From Chara braunii (lineage: Eukaryota > Streptophyta > Charophyceae > Charales > Characeae): a stretch of DNA of 41,015 bases. The notes below the pieces were generated by a model that was given only the letters and a program-made list of their open reading frames with translations, searched no databases and had not been told where the DNA came from. This document shows positions 27,085 through 38,040 of this stretch, in pieces; the first letter of the stretch is position 1, and the number at the start of each line of letters is the position of its first letter. Position numbers and translations under genes: made by a program. The stretch covers positions 2,573,149-2,614,163 of the forward strand of contig BFEA01000185.1 in assembly GCA_003427395.1 (NCBI GenBank), in the 5' to 3' direction.

Positions 27085-28828
27085 AGGAGTTGACAAGTTT
27101 TTACAGATGGAGATAGGCTCTCTAAGAGTAGAGACAAGTACGGCCAGGACTCCCCTGTTCCTCGAGAACCTCTATACGGGGAAATACCACCGGATAGGGC
27201 GGTATCTCATAGGTGTGGCCGAGCTGGATGACAAGGTTAGGAAGGAGGCTCAACAGTATTGCTTAAGGGCGGGTCACCTCTTTAAGAGGCCACCTAAGAA
27301 AGGGATGTCAATGAGGGTCGTCTGTGACAAGGGTGAGCAACGAGACATAATAGCGGAACTTCACGACGGCATCGTTGGGGGACACAGAGGAGTGAAAGGA
27401 ACCTTTGAGAAGGTCAGGAACCTTTATTGGTGGGATGGTCTATATAGGGATGTGGAAGCGTATTGTCTCACATGCGTGGAGTATTAAAAAAGGGTTGTGG
27501 TTAAGTATAAGGAACCACTGTTTCCTTCGTATCCTACAATGGTAGGTCAAAAAGTTCCCGTGGATTTAGTTAAGATGCCCAAGGGGGAAGGGGGAATGAA
27601 TTATATCATGGACATTAGGGACGACTTGACCGGGTTTGTAGAGGCATGACCATTGAAGCAGAAAAACGGCAAGGCTGTTAGTGGATATCTAACGGAGTTA
27701 ATCACTCGGTATGGTTGTGTGGGGAAAATTGTTATGGATAGGGGGTCAGAATTTATGGCCAAAGAAGTCCACGAACTGCTCCAGAAGGCGGGGATACGGG
27801 TGTCACTGTCCACGGCGTACCATCCCCAAACTAACGCTCCTGTAGAAAGGGAACATCAGTCTCTAGTGAATACGCTCGCTAAATGGTGTGAAGGAAAGGA
27901 AAAGAAGTGGCCTAGGTATCTAAGATTCGCCATCTGGGCGGATCACATTACCGTTCGATCAACCACGGGGTATCCCCCCTACACTTTGTGGTTTGGCAGA
28001 CACTGCCCCTTACCAATAGAATTCCATATCAATTCTTGACAGACGATTGACTGGGAGGAAGTCTCGACTAGAGAGCAGTTGTTGGCCGCTAGAGTCAAAC
28101 AAATAGCCGAGACCCTTGAGGATAGCATCCTGGATGCTACGGAAAAGTTAAAGATCCAGAGGGGAAAGGAGAAGGAGAGATGGGATAAGCATATCCGAGT
28201 CGGGCAGGAAGGGATGCCCGAGAGAGGTCTAGTCTTGCTTTATGATTCTTCGTTAGAAAGGACTTGGACTGGGAAGTTAGCGAACCGATGGATGGGGTCC
28301 TATCGTGTGGTAAAGAGGCTGGAAGATGGAGCCTATCTGATAGAGGAACTAGATGGGGCTAGGTGGGCGGAACTAGTATCATGTGCTCGCTTAAAAGTCT
28401 TTAAGGAACGAAAGGAGCCTACTTTGTATCCGCGGAAGGATAAAGAGAAAAAAGAAGTCGACAAGCGACCAGAAAGGCGTCTGGAGAAGCGCGAAGCAGA
28501 CCCTACAAGGGAGGTCACTCGTGAGACAGGAGAATCCTCTAAGATGTCTACAAGAAAGGGGAAAGAGAAGGTCCTAGGGGTCAAGGGTAGACAATGGAAA
28601 GACACGAAGAAGAAGAAGTGCGAAGTTGTAGAATCTGCCGGGTTGAGGAAGGAAAAGAAGCGAAAGGGCAAGGAGACTATTAAGGCCATACTGGTAGTGG
28701 ACAAGATAGAGAGTCAACGCCGCTATGAGAATAGGCAACGGAGGTCCACCAACCGATTAGGGGTCAGAAAGAGATTAGTTCAGAAGAAGCAAAGAGAGAA
28801 GAAAAAACAACAAAAAGGGGCTCGGTGA
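27085..28828 (+). pseudogene. pol: Integrase with D-x35-E core and GPY/F-like module
   Basis: It inserts the cDNA into the genome. The N-terminal HHCC zinc region shows LHDGIVGGHRG and CLTCVEY; the expected last cysteine reads Tyr, followed by TAA (27,485-27,487). The core has MDIRDDLTGF, VMDRGSEF and HPQTNAPVERE, with exactly 35 residues between the Asp of MDRG and the Glu of VERE. Further TGA stops lie at 27,647 and 28,037. A GPY/F-like module follows (KLANRWMGSYRVVKRLEDGAYLI, given here as KLANRWMGSY and AYLIEELDG). The tail of about 150 residues is extremely Lys/Arg/Glu-rich and holds no chromodomain that I can see. Confidence 0.9.
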
Positions 28829-28925
28829 GGAAAAAGAAGACAATCTTGGGTTGATGGGTAGAGATTAGGAGTCAGCTTTTCTAATCCCTTTTTCTGGATA
28901 TACCCATATCGCTCGCCGGGGACGT

Positions 28926-28942
28926 CGAGAATGGGGGGGGGG
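28926..28942 (+). promoter_or_regulatory. Polypurine tract
   Basis: GAGAATGGGGGGGGGG lies four bases (CTGC) before the 3' LTR start at 28,947. This is the usual place for plus-strand priming; the short CTGC offset is slightly atypical. Confidence 0.75.
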
Positions 28943-28946
28943 CTGC

Positions 28947-31900
28947 TGTCGGGCGGCTCCAACCCTACGCCGCCCTTTACTTCTCTTACAAGGGCGCGCT
29001 ACAAGGTTTCTATTTGTTGGTTTCTGCCTGACAGGGGCTCACCGACCACGGGTAAAATGCCNCGCCGCCCTTTACTTCTCTTACAAGGGCGCGCTACAAG
29101 GTTTCTATTTGTTGGTTTCTGCCTGACAGGGGCTCACCGACCACGGGTAAAATGCCAGGACAGGTTGACGGAACGAGTGGCCGGGCTACGACATTTAGTT
29201 CAAATGGGCTCGAGTGTTGAACAACGGTATTTTTGCGAAGAGGACCTAAGACGTAAGCTACCGACGAACACAAAGAGGCTACCACAGCGGACAACTACCA
29301 AAGGGTTGGATGAGAGGGTACGGTCGTGAAAGGTCGAGATGATACTAGAGGCCAGCGAGATGGTCGAGGGAACGGAGGCACCGGGCGTTTATCGTGAGGC
29401 TACGAGCGTTTTGAGCGGTGACAGTCTCCGAAGTTGCCTCGAGTAACCAGATTCTCGAGGACACCCTGCGTGAATAAGCGGTGGGATAGGGCCTACGCGG
29501 GGGCCTCGACACTAAGAGGAGAACGGTGCGGGTCTAGGGCTTGGAGATGGGCCTCCCGGCCTAGAGTTTTGGGAGGGCCCGCGTGACTTTTACAAGGGAG
29601 GCTGGTACCACTTATGAGTGGGGACCACCAAGGCCGAGATAGGCCCACGTTCGGAAGCAGGTCCAGCACCGGGGCGCTGCAAAGGCCCGGTTCCCGACAA
29701 AAAGACCCGCCTTGACAAAACTTTTCGGGGGCCCAAACAGGCTGAGTACCGGAGGCGCTGCAGCCTGTGACGGCCTCCGGAGGGAGAGGCTTGGGCCCTG
29801 CAAAGCTTAATAGCCGAACAGGGCCTTGAGTCGGGACACTTCCCGCCTGCGCGAACTGGAGACACGCACGGAGCGCCCAACGTATGGGAAACGTTCAGGG
29901 ACTACTCAGACGGGGGAGAGGAGTGCACGGGACACGCGCAAGGGGGACTGGCGTACTAGAAGACGGAGCGCACGAGCTACCAGGCGCGCAACGGAGCAAG
30001 CACGGACGGGCGCACGGAGAGACAGGCGCACGGAGAGACATGCGCATGGGGAGACGCACAGAAGGCGGACTAGAAGCACGCACTTCGAGAACACCCGAGC
30101 GGAGGGGCTCTCGACATGCAAGGACGGAGGGACGGACTTCTATCTCACGCCAGTGAATACGAGCGAGGGTTGAGCAGTTGACTGCAACGCGCACTGAAGG
30201 TAAGTGGGATGTGGAAAGTAGTGGGGGGCTCTCACGGTCGAACCTAAGCTTTGACAGCTGCGCACATGACCCACCCACACGTTTGCGGGAACGGGCGCAC
30301 TGCTGCGCACGCTCGTAAACACGTCTGCGCGCAGTGGGACCAGGGCATAACCCTGCGCAAACTCCAGAGCACGGGCTCGTAGGCGCGCACCTACTTACAG
30401 TCGGGCGTGAGCTTTCGCGTGCATAGACACGGATGTGCATCTGCATACGGGGGGACAGACACGCACGGATCCGCGGGTTGTCAGGATAGGTGGCACGTCG
30501 ATGCACACACACGCGTGCAGGGGTTGCACAACCGTTGGGAAAGGTAACACTCTATCGCTCACGCGCGCATCCGCGTGGGCCACGCGTCACCGCGATCGGG
30601 GGTGCGCTATCGCTCACACACACATACTCACGAGCACGCACACTGCCAGGGTTCGCGTGCAGTCAGGATAGGGGTCGCGCTATCGTGTCCGCACGTTCAC
30701 ATGCGCTTGCGCATAGCTGTTCGGTACAGCGGGAAGCCGCGCGAGCACATGCTTACCCGCGCGCAGTAGGTGGGGCTCCGGGCGAGGGCATGCACACTTG
30801 TGCAGTGTTTGCGCATACAACTCGGGATTTCCGCGCACGCAAGCAAACACCCGCGCGCGAGGGATTAGGGAACACCGAGCCAACCGCGCGCTCGCGCAGA
30901 GGCGGAGATAGTTGAGGAGGGGCCGCGCTCAGGAGAGCGCACACCTACGCAGCACGCGCAAGGAGGGGCATGGAAGGCAGAACCTCGCACGGGGGTGTAT
31001 CTGCGCGCACTTACGCGCAGGCTGAATTAGGCTGAGGGAGGCGCGCGCCAGCTCGTAGTGAAGCGCGAGACGTGGGAAGCAGTGCGCACGAACGCGTACC
31101 TGCGCACTGAGAATCGGGATAACGGGAGCGGGTTGCGAATCCACGAAGTGAGCCCGTGGCTGTATGACATAGCTGGAGAACAGCGAGCACCCTGGCACAA
31201 CCAGCGTATGCTGAGAACCGACGGGGACATGTAGGTGGGAAATGAGAGGCAAGTGTCGGAGACAACTTCAAGGTAGCTCCTTTGGGGCGCGCAGGGAGGG
31301 ACAATTGAACGGGTCCTTACTGGGCGCAACCTCGATGCTGGCATACCCGAACGTCGAGCACGGCCCGGCCATTGAAGAAGCGAGTGGATTCGGGTGCAGC
31401 GAGTTTCTTATGCAAGCCACCTCCTTGGGACGGTGAGCCGAACAGGGCCTCTGAGCGTAGTTGACATGTTGAACTAGATGGGTGAAGGACACAGTTGGGA
31501 CACTGAGGGGGACAACTCCTTTGCCTGTGGACGGACCGTCGAGTGGGGTCTTTTGATTACAGTAGAGACGTCAGACTGGACACGGGTGACGGGCCCAGTG
31601 AGGACATCGGTCAAATCGGCGCCCTGGTAGTGGTCAGACCATCGAGTGGATCGAACCGAACTTTTGGAAGGGTGCGGTTGAGGCATCGTTCGGAATAAGG
31701 CTCTACGAAGGGGCGCACTCCCAATTGGGCGCTACGGAGGGGCACTTTCCGAACAAGGTTCACGAAGAGCCACATTCGAACCGAGCACCGCGAAGGAGGC
31801 TCTCCACGAGAGGGCACATTCTGAATTGACCTCTACGAAAGGGCGCGCTCTGAACCTTGGTCTGCAAAAGGGCACTTCCTGAACCGGGTACTCCAAGTGG

Positions 31901-33046
31901 GCACTTTGCCGAAAGGTACTTTGAAAGGACACTTTACCGGTTCCAGCTTTCCGAAGGGGTGCATGGCGGAAAGGCACATCAACGAGGGACTTCACGGATC
32001 TGGGCACTTCGAGGGAGCGCACCGCCAAGGGGCACCACAAAAGGTACGAGTCCGAACCAGGCTTTCGAAGGGGTACTTTGACTTTTGAGCCCTTTGACAT
32101 TCCTACGACAGTCTAGTGACTCAAGCGGGCCTATCCGAGCTTTGTTGGCATCGAAGAGGCACGCGTCCGAACCGGGCTTTCGAAGGGGTACTTTGACTTT
32201 TGAGCCCCTTGATATTCCTACGACAGTCTAGTGACTCAGGCGGGCCTATCCGAGCTTTGTTGGCATCGAAGAGGCACGAGTCCGAACCAGGCTTTCGAAA
32301 GGGGTACTTTAACTCTTGAGCCCTTTGACATTCCTACGGCAATCTAGTGACTAAGGCGGGTCTATCCGAGCTTTGTTGGCACCGAAGAGGTACGAGTCCG
32401 AACCAGGCTTTCGAAGGGGTACTTTGACTTTTGAGCTCTTTGACTTTCCTATGGCAGCCTAGTGACTCATGCGGGCTTATCCGAGCTTTGTTGGGACCGA
32501 AGAGGCACGAGTCCGAACCGGGCCTTTGAAGGGGTACTTTCACAAACGGGCCTTTGGAGCGCTGTCTTGATAGATTGAGTTCCTAGTAAGGCATGGTCTC
32601 GACCGACCATGAGTTATGGCCTCGATGGACACGGGAGGAGACATCTGACACAGAGAGTTCAAGCACCGTTCCGTGGGACAGGTGCGAGGTATCGGCGAGC
32701 CCTCGTGAGGGGGAGAGTTAGGCGGAGGTTATCCACGCGTTCCGTAGGCACTCAAACAGACACCACGCACGTAGACAGGGGTACTTCACCTGAGATCAGG
32801 AATTGTGCAGAGCACCCCATTGTACTTGACTGAATGGAGACTCTGATATTGTCCTTTTTCTTGCCTACTCTTTGAGATTGTATCGCGTGGCCTCGAGTCA
32901 GTCTCAGAAGCACTTTGTCTTGGATGTGTACTGACGTGACTTGTGCAGGTTACAGGAGCCCCGACCAACCCTCCCGTGGGTGACAGACGAGGCGCGAGAC
33001 ATAGGGTTTGTGTTGGAGGCCGGCGGAACCCTTCAACTGGTCGACA
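28947..33046 (+). repeat. 3' LTR, 4,100 bases, complete
   Basis: It is colinear with 12,696-17,005 and has the same TGTCGG start and GTCGACA end. It contains the N-split 94-base duplication (28,968-29,156), the GC-rich alternating region, the GAAGGGGCAC repeats (about 31,697-32,060) and the 115-base array of about four units (32,061-32,541) without any gap. Open frames within it on both strands (for example 29,895-30,512 minus) are Arg/Cys-rich composition artefacts. Confidence 0.95.
32061..32541. repeat. 115-base tandem array in 3' LTR
   Basis: Four units start at 32,061, 32,176, 32,291 and 32,407, with a partial fifth at about 32,522. Each contains the ggggtactttgacttttgag block and a tccgagctttgttgg block. 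This copy shows how the gapped 5' array may look. Confidence 0.92.
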
Positions 33047-33050
33047 CCGT

Positions 33051-33486
33051 ATCGACTATGAGTTCAGAGCCAGACCAACCTGGCTTACAGAAAAGCAGAT
33101 TTGACTGGATTGAACCTTATTGTCCGGCCAAACCAACCCAGCAAAGGAAGAATGCTGACGCCTAGTAGAAAAGAAATCAAACTAGAACCTAGCCGAGTTC
33201 CTAAAAAGGTGATCGGACGACCACTCCGAAATATTCGGCCTATGTTTGACTCTAGTGCGAGTCTTAAGGCCTGCAAATGTATCTCGAAGGTCTCCTGGAC
33301 CACCGAGTGACCAGGTAGGCTCTTCCTTGGGCTTTGTGACCTATCGTCAGTCCACTGAGCCTAATATCCCACCCAATTGTATCTGGAGAAGGAGTGATCT
33401 AATCCCCCCTACTTCTGTGCTTCTTGCGTCTCCCAATTAGTCGGATCTGAGCCAGCTTGACAGTGCCAATTTCCCCCCACTGCTGA
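33051..33486. other. Right flank of the retrotransposon, no gene seen
   Basis: A 69-codon plus-strand frame (33,101-33,310) has many Lys/Arg/Pro and no motif. It is in the wrong direction for the LINE fragment that follows. Nothing else identified. Confidence 0.4.
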
Positions 33487-33499
33487 GACAGCCGCCAAT

Positions 33500-34960
33500 C
33501 TATTCTTCTTCACCCAGGAGCAGAAAACACAGTCTTGCTCTGTACCTCTGTGGGCCTGTTCTGGTGAGTACTTTCTCTCGCCAATCTAGTGTGATTATCT
33601 GTCGAACCGTGGATTTCATACAACTTTTCAGAGCCGCATGTGAGAGAGACCTTTTTTGGAACAGAACAGAATTATTGCGTTCTTTCCAAATCCACCATAT
33701 CGCCACTGCACGAATAACGTAGCCCCAACCTCTGCTACATGACAATGATGGGGGCAGACATCCCGTCACTGCCCATCCCAGGTCCCACTCCACATCATCT
33801 GGGCCTCCCAACTCTTTCCAGTGGTAAGCCCACCACTTCCAAATGCGCAGTGAGAGGGGGCATGTCCGGCATGTGCCCCAAAGATGTGAGGAGTTCTCTG
33901 GTTGACGGTGACATCTTACACATCGTACTTCCACTTGTAACCCTCTGATGAAGAGAGCTTCGGTATCCATCCGAGCAACATGTACTACGAGCCACAAAAC
34001 TAATGCACATCGTTTGCTTGGCAGCCGCCTTCTCACCTCCACATTTCCTCATAATACTCAACCGAGAGCTCAGTACCAATTGTGGATTGGGGGTGAGCTG
34101 CCTGCACTTTAGCAGTTGAGCTTCCTCCCTGCCTTTGTATTTCCATTCCCGGTTTAGAGGTGTACTGGTGGATCTCCGGTCTTCCTCTGCATCCTGGCCA
34201 GCCATACTTGCCCATGTCCAAGCGCATACAGCGGATGGGTACTCCTTCCATGAGGATCACCGGCTGCAAAGTCCCCTTAACAGAAAAGCGTAAGAACACC
34301 CTCACTTCTTCCACCAGACATGCTCCCCCTCCCACTCGTTCTTCCTTGGAAACCAGTTCACTGGTGATCGAGCCATTCTTGATTTGCCTTTCCCAAACCT
34401 CCAACTTATCCTCACCTACTCTTTTAAGCACCTGCAACTCCCTTCCGTTGCTTAAGAGTAGGCGGTACCACAGACCAACCGGGTCCGTGCCTTGTAGGAG
34501 TCTTTTCCAGTCCTCTGGGATTGCTTGAATCAGCTCGTCACGTCTGGCTTGGACATGCCACGGTCTTCCCAGTTTAGCTCTCGGTGACTCTACAGTTCTC
34601 CATCCAAGCAGCTGGTCCTCCCATATGTCTTCAATACGCAGAACGCCCCTTTCAACCCGGGACCTCTCAAAATTCCCCTTGCCCATGGTTCCGAATGTAG
34701 ACCCATCTTGTCTCCTGATCCACTGATTCTCAAAGGTAGGCTCTCACAATACCTCATCACGGGTCTGGGGTTCCCTCACCGGCCCTGGCTAGAGCGATTT
34801 CCAAGCTTGTATCACCCCGTGCCAGAACTGAGACTTCGGCCGTCTCCGCGATAGGATGTCATAGTCAGTAGCAGTCACACGTCTTCCCCTCTGCAGATCC
34901 CATTCTTTTGCAATTATATATTCAGCCAGGGCGACCCAACTCCGATCTTCCATATTCAAC
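33500..34960 (-). pseudogene. LINE-type reverse transcriptase C-terminal fragment
   Basis: This is the end of a non-LTR retrotransposon ORF2, reading leftward and 5'-truncated near 34,960. The upstream part (LAEYIIAKEWDLQRGRRVT, then VLRIEDIWEDQLLGW and IPEDWKRLL) carries two stops (TAG about 34,787, TGA about 34,747). It then runs open from 34,686 to 34,033. After a frameshift near 34,035 the last 180 codons include the zf-RVT cluster CVRCHRQPENSSHLWGTC (C-x2-C-x8-H-x4-C) and the typical IWWIWKERNN segment. No endonuclease or RT core is present. No poly-A tail was seen at the left end. Confidence 0.8.
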
Positions 34961-34964
34961 AGGG

Positions 34965-35185
34965 ACCAGCACTGCCTTTACCGGCCATTTGCACAGCAGT
35001 GCCGAATTCTAAAGCTGTGGGTTTAGCAGTGCCAAGACACCCTTTTTTTTTTTTTTTTTTTTAAACGGGCCCAATGCCCAAGGCTGATATTACGAACAAG
35101 AAGATTGAGGCCGGGGTCCTCACAGTTTACCCGGATTGACTGAACAGAACATGCTGAGAACCGAGCTCCGCGTCCCTCATATGAT
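34965..35185. repeat. Poly-T plus dispersed repeat copy
   Basis: A run of 20 T residues (35,043-35,062) is followed by gaggccggggtcctca and acccgg, as in the left flank of the large element (12,656-12,690). Then comes atgctgagaaccgagctccgcgtccctcat, split here as gctgagaaccgagctc and cgcgtccctcatatg, resembling 9385-9425. This is probably one repeat family with three partial copies. Confidence 0.5.
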
Positions 35186-35265
35186 GATGATGATGATAAT
35201 GACGATGATGATGATGATGATGAATTTATGTGTAACTGTGAGATAATCATACTGATGATGATGAT
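35180..35265. repeat. (GAT)n microsatellite
   Basis: Two ATG/GAT runs (35,180-35,222 and about 35,251-35,268) interrupted by tttatgtgtaactgtgag. The same trinucleotide recurs at 37,573-37,595 and 37,950-38,045. Confidence 0.9.
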
Positions 35266-35379
35266 GATTAGTATAAAAAAAATATAAAAGACTATGCTAT
35301 ATCAGCAATTCTGGTCTCCTAATCCTGGAACAACTCCTAGCCCTCCCTGTACCAAGACATTATATTTCAGAGACAATGC

Positions 35380-36460
35380 CATCCTAACCAACGTCAATCA
35401 TAGCTGACCTGTTCTCGCCACCTAGACTATCCTTGGACCCATAGGTTGTCAAGGTCGCGCCCCCCCCCGGCTCGCCACTGGATTGCCTTCCTCCCTCAGC
35501 AAATCCCCTGATCTCTCTACAAGGCCTCACACTCCTGCCATTTGCAGGTTACAGGGCAACGCCCCATCTCCGGCCAGCGTCGTTCTGGCATCGGCAAACC
35601 AGGAGCACCGAACAAAGCAACTCTGCAGATATCAGTCCAGCTTCGATCATCTCCGAAATCCTATATCCCGAATGAGGAAGAAGGCCAGATGCTGCCAAGA
35701 GTTACAGAACAATAGAAAGCTTGATATAACATGATTGAAAACTATGAAATTCTGAAGCACATGCTCTGTAGATTAATCTCCCCCCTCCCCTCCTTCCCAC
35801 CCTATCCCAATGCTGCCTCCACCGAAACGGATTACCCAGATTGCAGGCATCCCATCTCAGCCCCAACTTGGGACAGTCCCACATTCCCCCCTCTTATCCC
35901 ACAAAGGCAAACCTGTTGATAATGGCAAACCTGCTGATGATGATAAAGATGATGTATTATCAAAAACTCCCAGCCTCACAATCTATGAGCAATTCCTAGC
36001 TTCCCCTAAACCAGACTCAGCACTCCAAGGACAAACTCAATCTGCCTAATACCCGCCATCGCTGTCGTGTTCTCACTACCAAGACTATACCCGGCCTCAA
36101 AGGTCGCATTGGCAATACCTCCTAGTTATCGGCAAACCAAAAGCTCAGAACACTACTACTCTAGCGGACACCAATCAGGGTTCAACTATCCGTGAAATCC
36201 TGTTTTCATAATAAAAGAAACCAAATGTCGCCCAGGTAGTGTCGAAGCCAGGTGAGGTGTCACTGTACTGAAAAGTTAATTATTAGAAAATCCCTCTCCT
36301 CCTCCTCCTTCGCACCCTGTCCCTTCGCTGCCTCCGCCGACAAAGAGTGTCGAAAAATCAGAAGAAAAAAGAAAACCTTCCCCGTCAGCCCCAACTTTGG
36401 AACAGTCTCATCCTCACACCCTATAACCCAGAGACATCCATTTTTCGCCCAAAGTATGTC
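35380..36460. repeat. Diverged tandem duplication, period about 525 bases
   Basis: Matching landmarks: tcggcaaacc (35,593 and 36,127), ccctcccctccttcccaccc versus cctcctccttcgcaccctg, gctgcctccaccga versus gctgcctccgccga, and tcagccccaacttgggacag versus tcagccccaactttggaaca, all in the same order. Overall identity looks like 60-70% with indels. No coding frame persists through both copies. Confidence 0.7.
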
Positions 36461-37140
36461 TCTGCCTGCCCCATACCCTAATTATCTGCCTCCGCTGAGG
36501 TCGCCCTCACATCTACCCCAGCCCCAGAGTAGAGTATCCCCCACAGTCTGCTCATACCCCCTCTCGAACATCACTACCCTCCTTGTGAAACCCATGTAGA
36601 GAAGAGCTCACCCCATCGGATAAACTCTCATACAAAATTTGAAAGAATCATTAATACACACAGGAGAGGGAAAAAAAAAAACATTCGGAGTTTAAAAATC
36701 CATTTTTTTTATTGAAAAGGGGTTGAAAAGAGTCTCAATTACTGGGAAAAACTTATGGAAGATTCCAATAAAAGATGAGACGTGACACTTCTATAACTAG
36801 TTGATAGAAAATATGAGATATTAATTAATAAATAATTAATTAAGTCAAAAATTTAGGTATTTAAAAGAATATCATTCAAGCTCCGTGAAGTTCAGTATGT
36901 AATGATAAGGATAGTCAAAAATATTTCGAAATTTTAGTTAGGATATTAATTAAGGAAGATAAAAATCGAAGAATAGTTGAGATACTAATTAAAGATGATA
37001 CTTATGAGGAAGATTGAATTGATAATTAAAGTAAAGATTGAACAGATGGAATATGGTACCTAATAATAACCGGTTGATGAGAATAAAAGTAAGTATGAGA
37101 AAAAGACACGGACAAAAACAAACGATTACGACACAACAAA
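36461..37140. other. Non-coding, strongly AT-rich from 36,640
   Basis: Contains attaattaataaataattaa (about 36,820-36,842) and many ATTAA motifs. It could be a matrix-attachment-like region or a decayed element. No gene. Confidence 0.5.
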
Positions 37141-37572
37141 GCGAAGTGAGTTTCCTCTCCCCAACCCTCTTCCTCTCCCTCCTTCTATCATTATCCTTGT
37201 AACCTCCCTATCCCCCTAGTCACACTCCCATCATCTCCCTCTTTTACCCTCTTTCTCCTCTGCACCCCGCCCCTTGCTCCACTCTTCCCCCCAGCCACTT
37301 CATACATTGTTGTCCCACTCTCCTTCTTCCCTCTCAGAAGCAGTGCAAAGCACCCGGAACGATGAAACAACGCTCAGAACTCCCAAAGACGAAGCAGCAG
37401 CAGAACCCCCAACATCAAAGCAGCAAACAAGCGAGAGCAGAGAAAAAGACAGCACAAGAGAAGGGAAGAGGAGAGTGAGATAGGAAGAAGACTAAATGAA
37501 ACGAGAAGAAAGAAAGGATGGAACATGGTGAATCAATTATCCCCCCAATCCTTCCAATCTCACGCGCCATAT
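37141..37572. other. Pyrimidine-rich tract followed by purine-rich sequence
   Basis: From 37,150 to about 37,340 the plus strand is mostly C and T. From about 37,340 to 37,520 it is mostly A and G. There is no gene. The strand switch in purine content is abrupt. Confidence 0.55.
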
Positions 37573-37609
37573 AATGATGATGATGATGATGACGAGGATG
37601 CTGAAACTG

Positions 37610-37942
37610 CCATTTCGTCAAAATGGATATCTTTTATTTTTTGAACGAAATTGAAACCGAGTTTTTTGGCCGAAAACTCGTCAAAATTTGTTGTTCCTGA
37701 GGGTCCGACGTTTGTAAAACGCTAGACCCCCTGGCTGTACATGGACCTAGCTTGAGACCAGGTACCTCTAGGCAGTCCTGTCTGGAGGTGCTTGGTCGCA
37801 AGCTAGGTCCATGTACAGCCAGGGGTTCTAGCGTTTGTAAAACGCTGGACCGTCGAAAACAACAAATTTTGACGAGTTTTCGGTAAAAAAACTCGGTTCA
37901 ATTTCGTTCAAAAAATAAAAAATGTCTATTTTGACGACATGG
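37610..37942. mobile_element. 333-base foldback (near-perfect palindrome)
   Basis: Left arm 37,610-37,754 (ccatttcgtcaaaat ... ctgtacatggacctagcttg) matches right arm 37,799-37,942 inverted, with few mismatches. Even the centre is partly complementary (accaggtacctc with gaggtgcttggt). Each arm carries a smaller palindrome, CGTTTGTAAAACG. The ends read CCAT[T/G]TCGTCAAAAT. It lies within GAT-rich sequence. There is no transposase, so it is a MITE of unassigned superfamily. Confidence 0.9.
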
Positions 37943-38040
37943 TCGTTTTGATGAAGATGATGAAGATGATGATGATAAGTAGGGTTGTCACTAACAATGT
38001 TGATGATGACAAGGAAGATGAGCCCTGTTGATCATCATCA
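37943..38040. repeat. GAT/GAA trinucleotide-rich tract
   Basis: Runs of gatgaagatgatgaag and gatgatgataag directly right of the foldback, mirroring the GAT run on its left (37,573-37,605). Confidence 0.8.

Larger units (their letters stand above)
12696..33046 (+). mobile_element. 20.4-kb Ty3/gypsy-like LTR retrotransposon, giant LTRs
   Basis: Two direct repeats of over 4 kb bound an 11.9-kb interior. The ends read TGTCG...CGACA and the flanks are CCGT at 12,692-12,695 and 33,047-33,050. The interior has a tRNA-primed PBS, a long extra ORF region, gag with a zinc knuckle, protease, reverse transcriptase, RNase H, integrase and a G-rich PPT. The order RT-RNase H-integrase defines Ty3/gypsy. 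Extra ORFs before gag and LTRs over 4 kb recall Ogre/Tat elements, though the extra ORFs here are not recognised. All coding is on the plus strand and mostly broken, so the copy is non-autonomous now. Confidence 0.95.

Noticed and set aside
28079-28828. Chromodomain at the integrase C-terminus
   Set aside because: Only a GPY/F-like module and a Lys/Glu-rich tail are visible; the aromatic cage pattern of a chromodomain is missing.
29895-30512. 205-codon minus-strand frame in the 3' LTR (and its shorter relatives in the 5' LTR)
   Set aside because: Arg/Cys/Ser/Pro-rich composition from GC-rich alternating sequence; the 5' LTR copy is interrupted, so it is not conserved.
32061-32541. Regularly spaced repeats that could look like a CRISPR array
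   Set aside because: The 115-base units are contiguous tandem copies without unique spacers, and lie in the LTR of a eukaryotic element.
33101-33310. 69-codon plus-strand frame right of the retrotransposon
   Set aside because: No motif, and flanked by stops; the neighbouring LINE fragment reads the other way.
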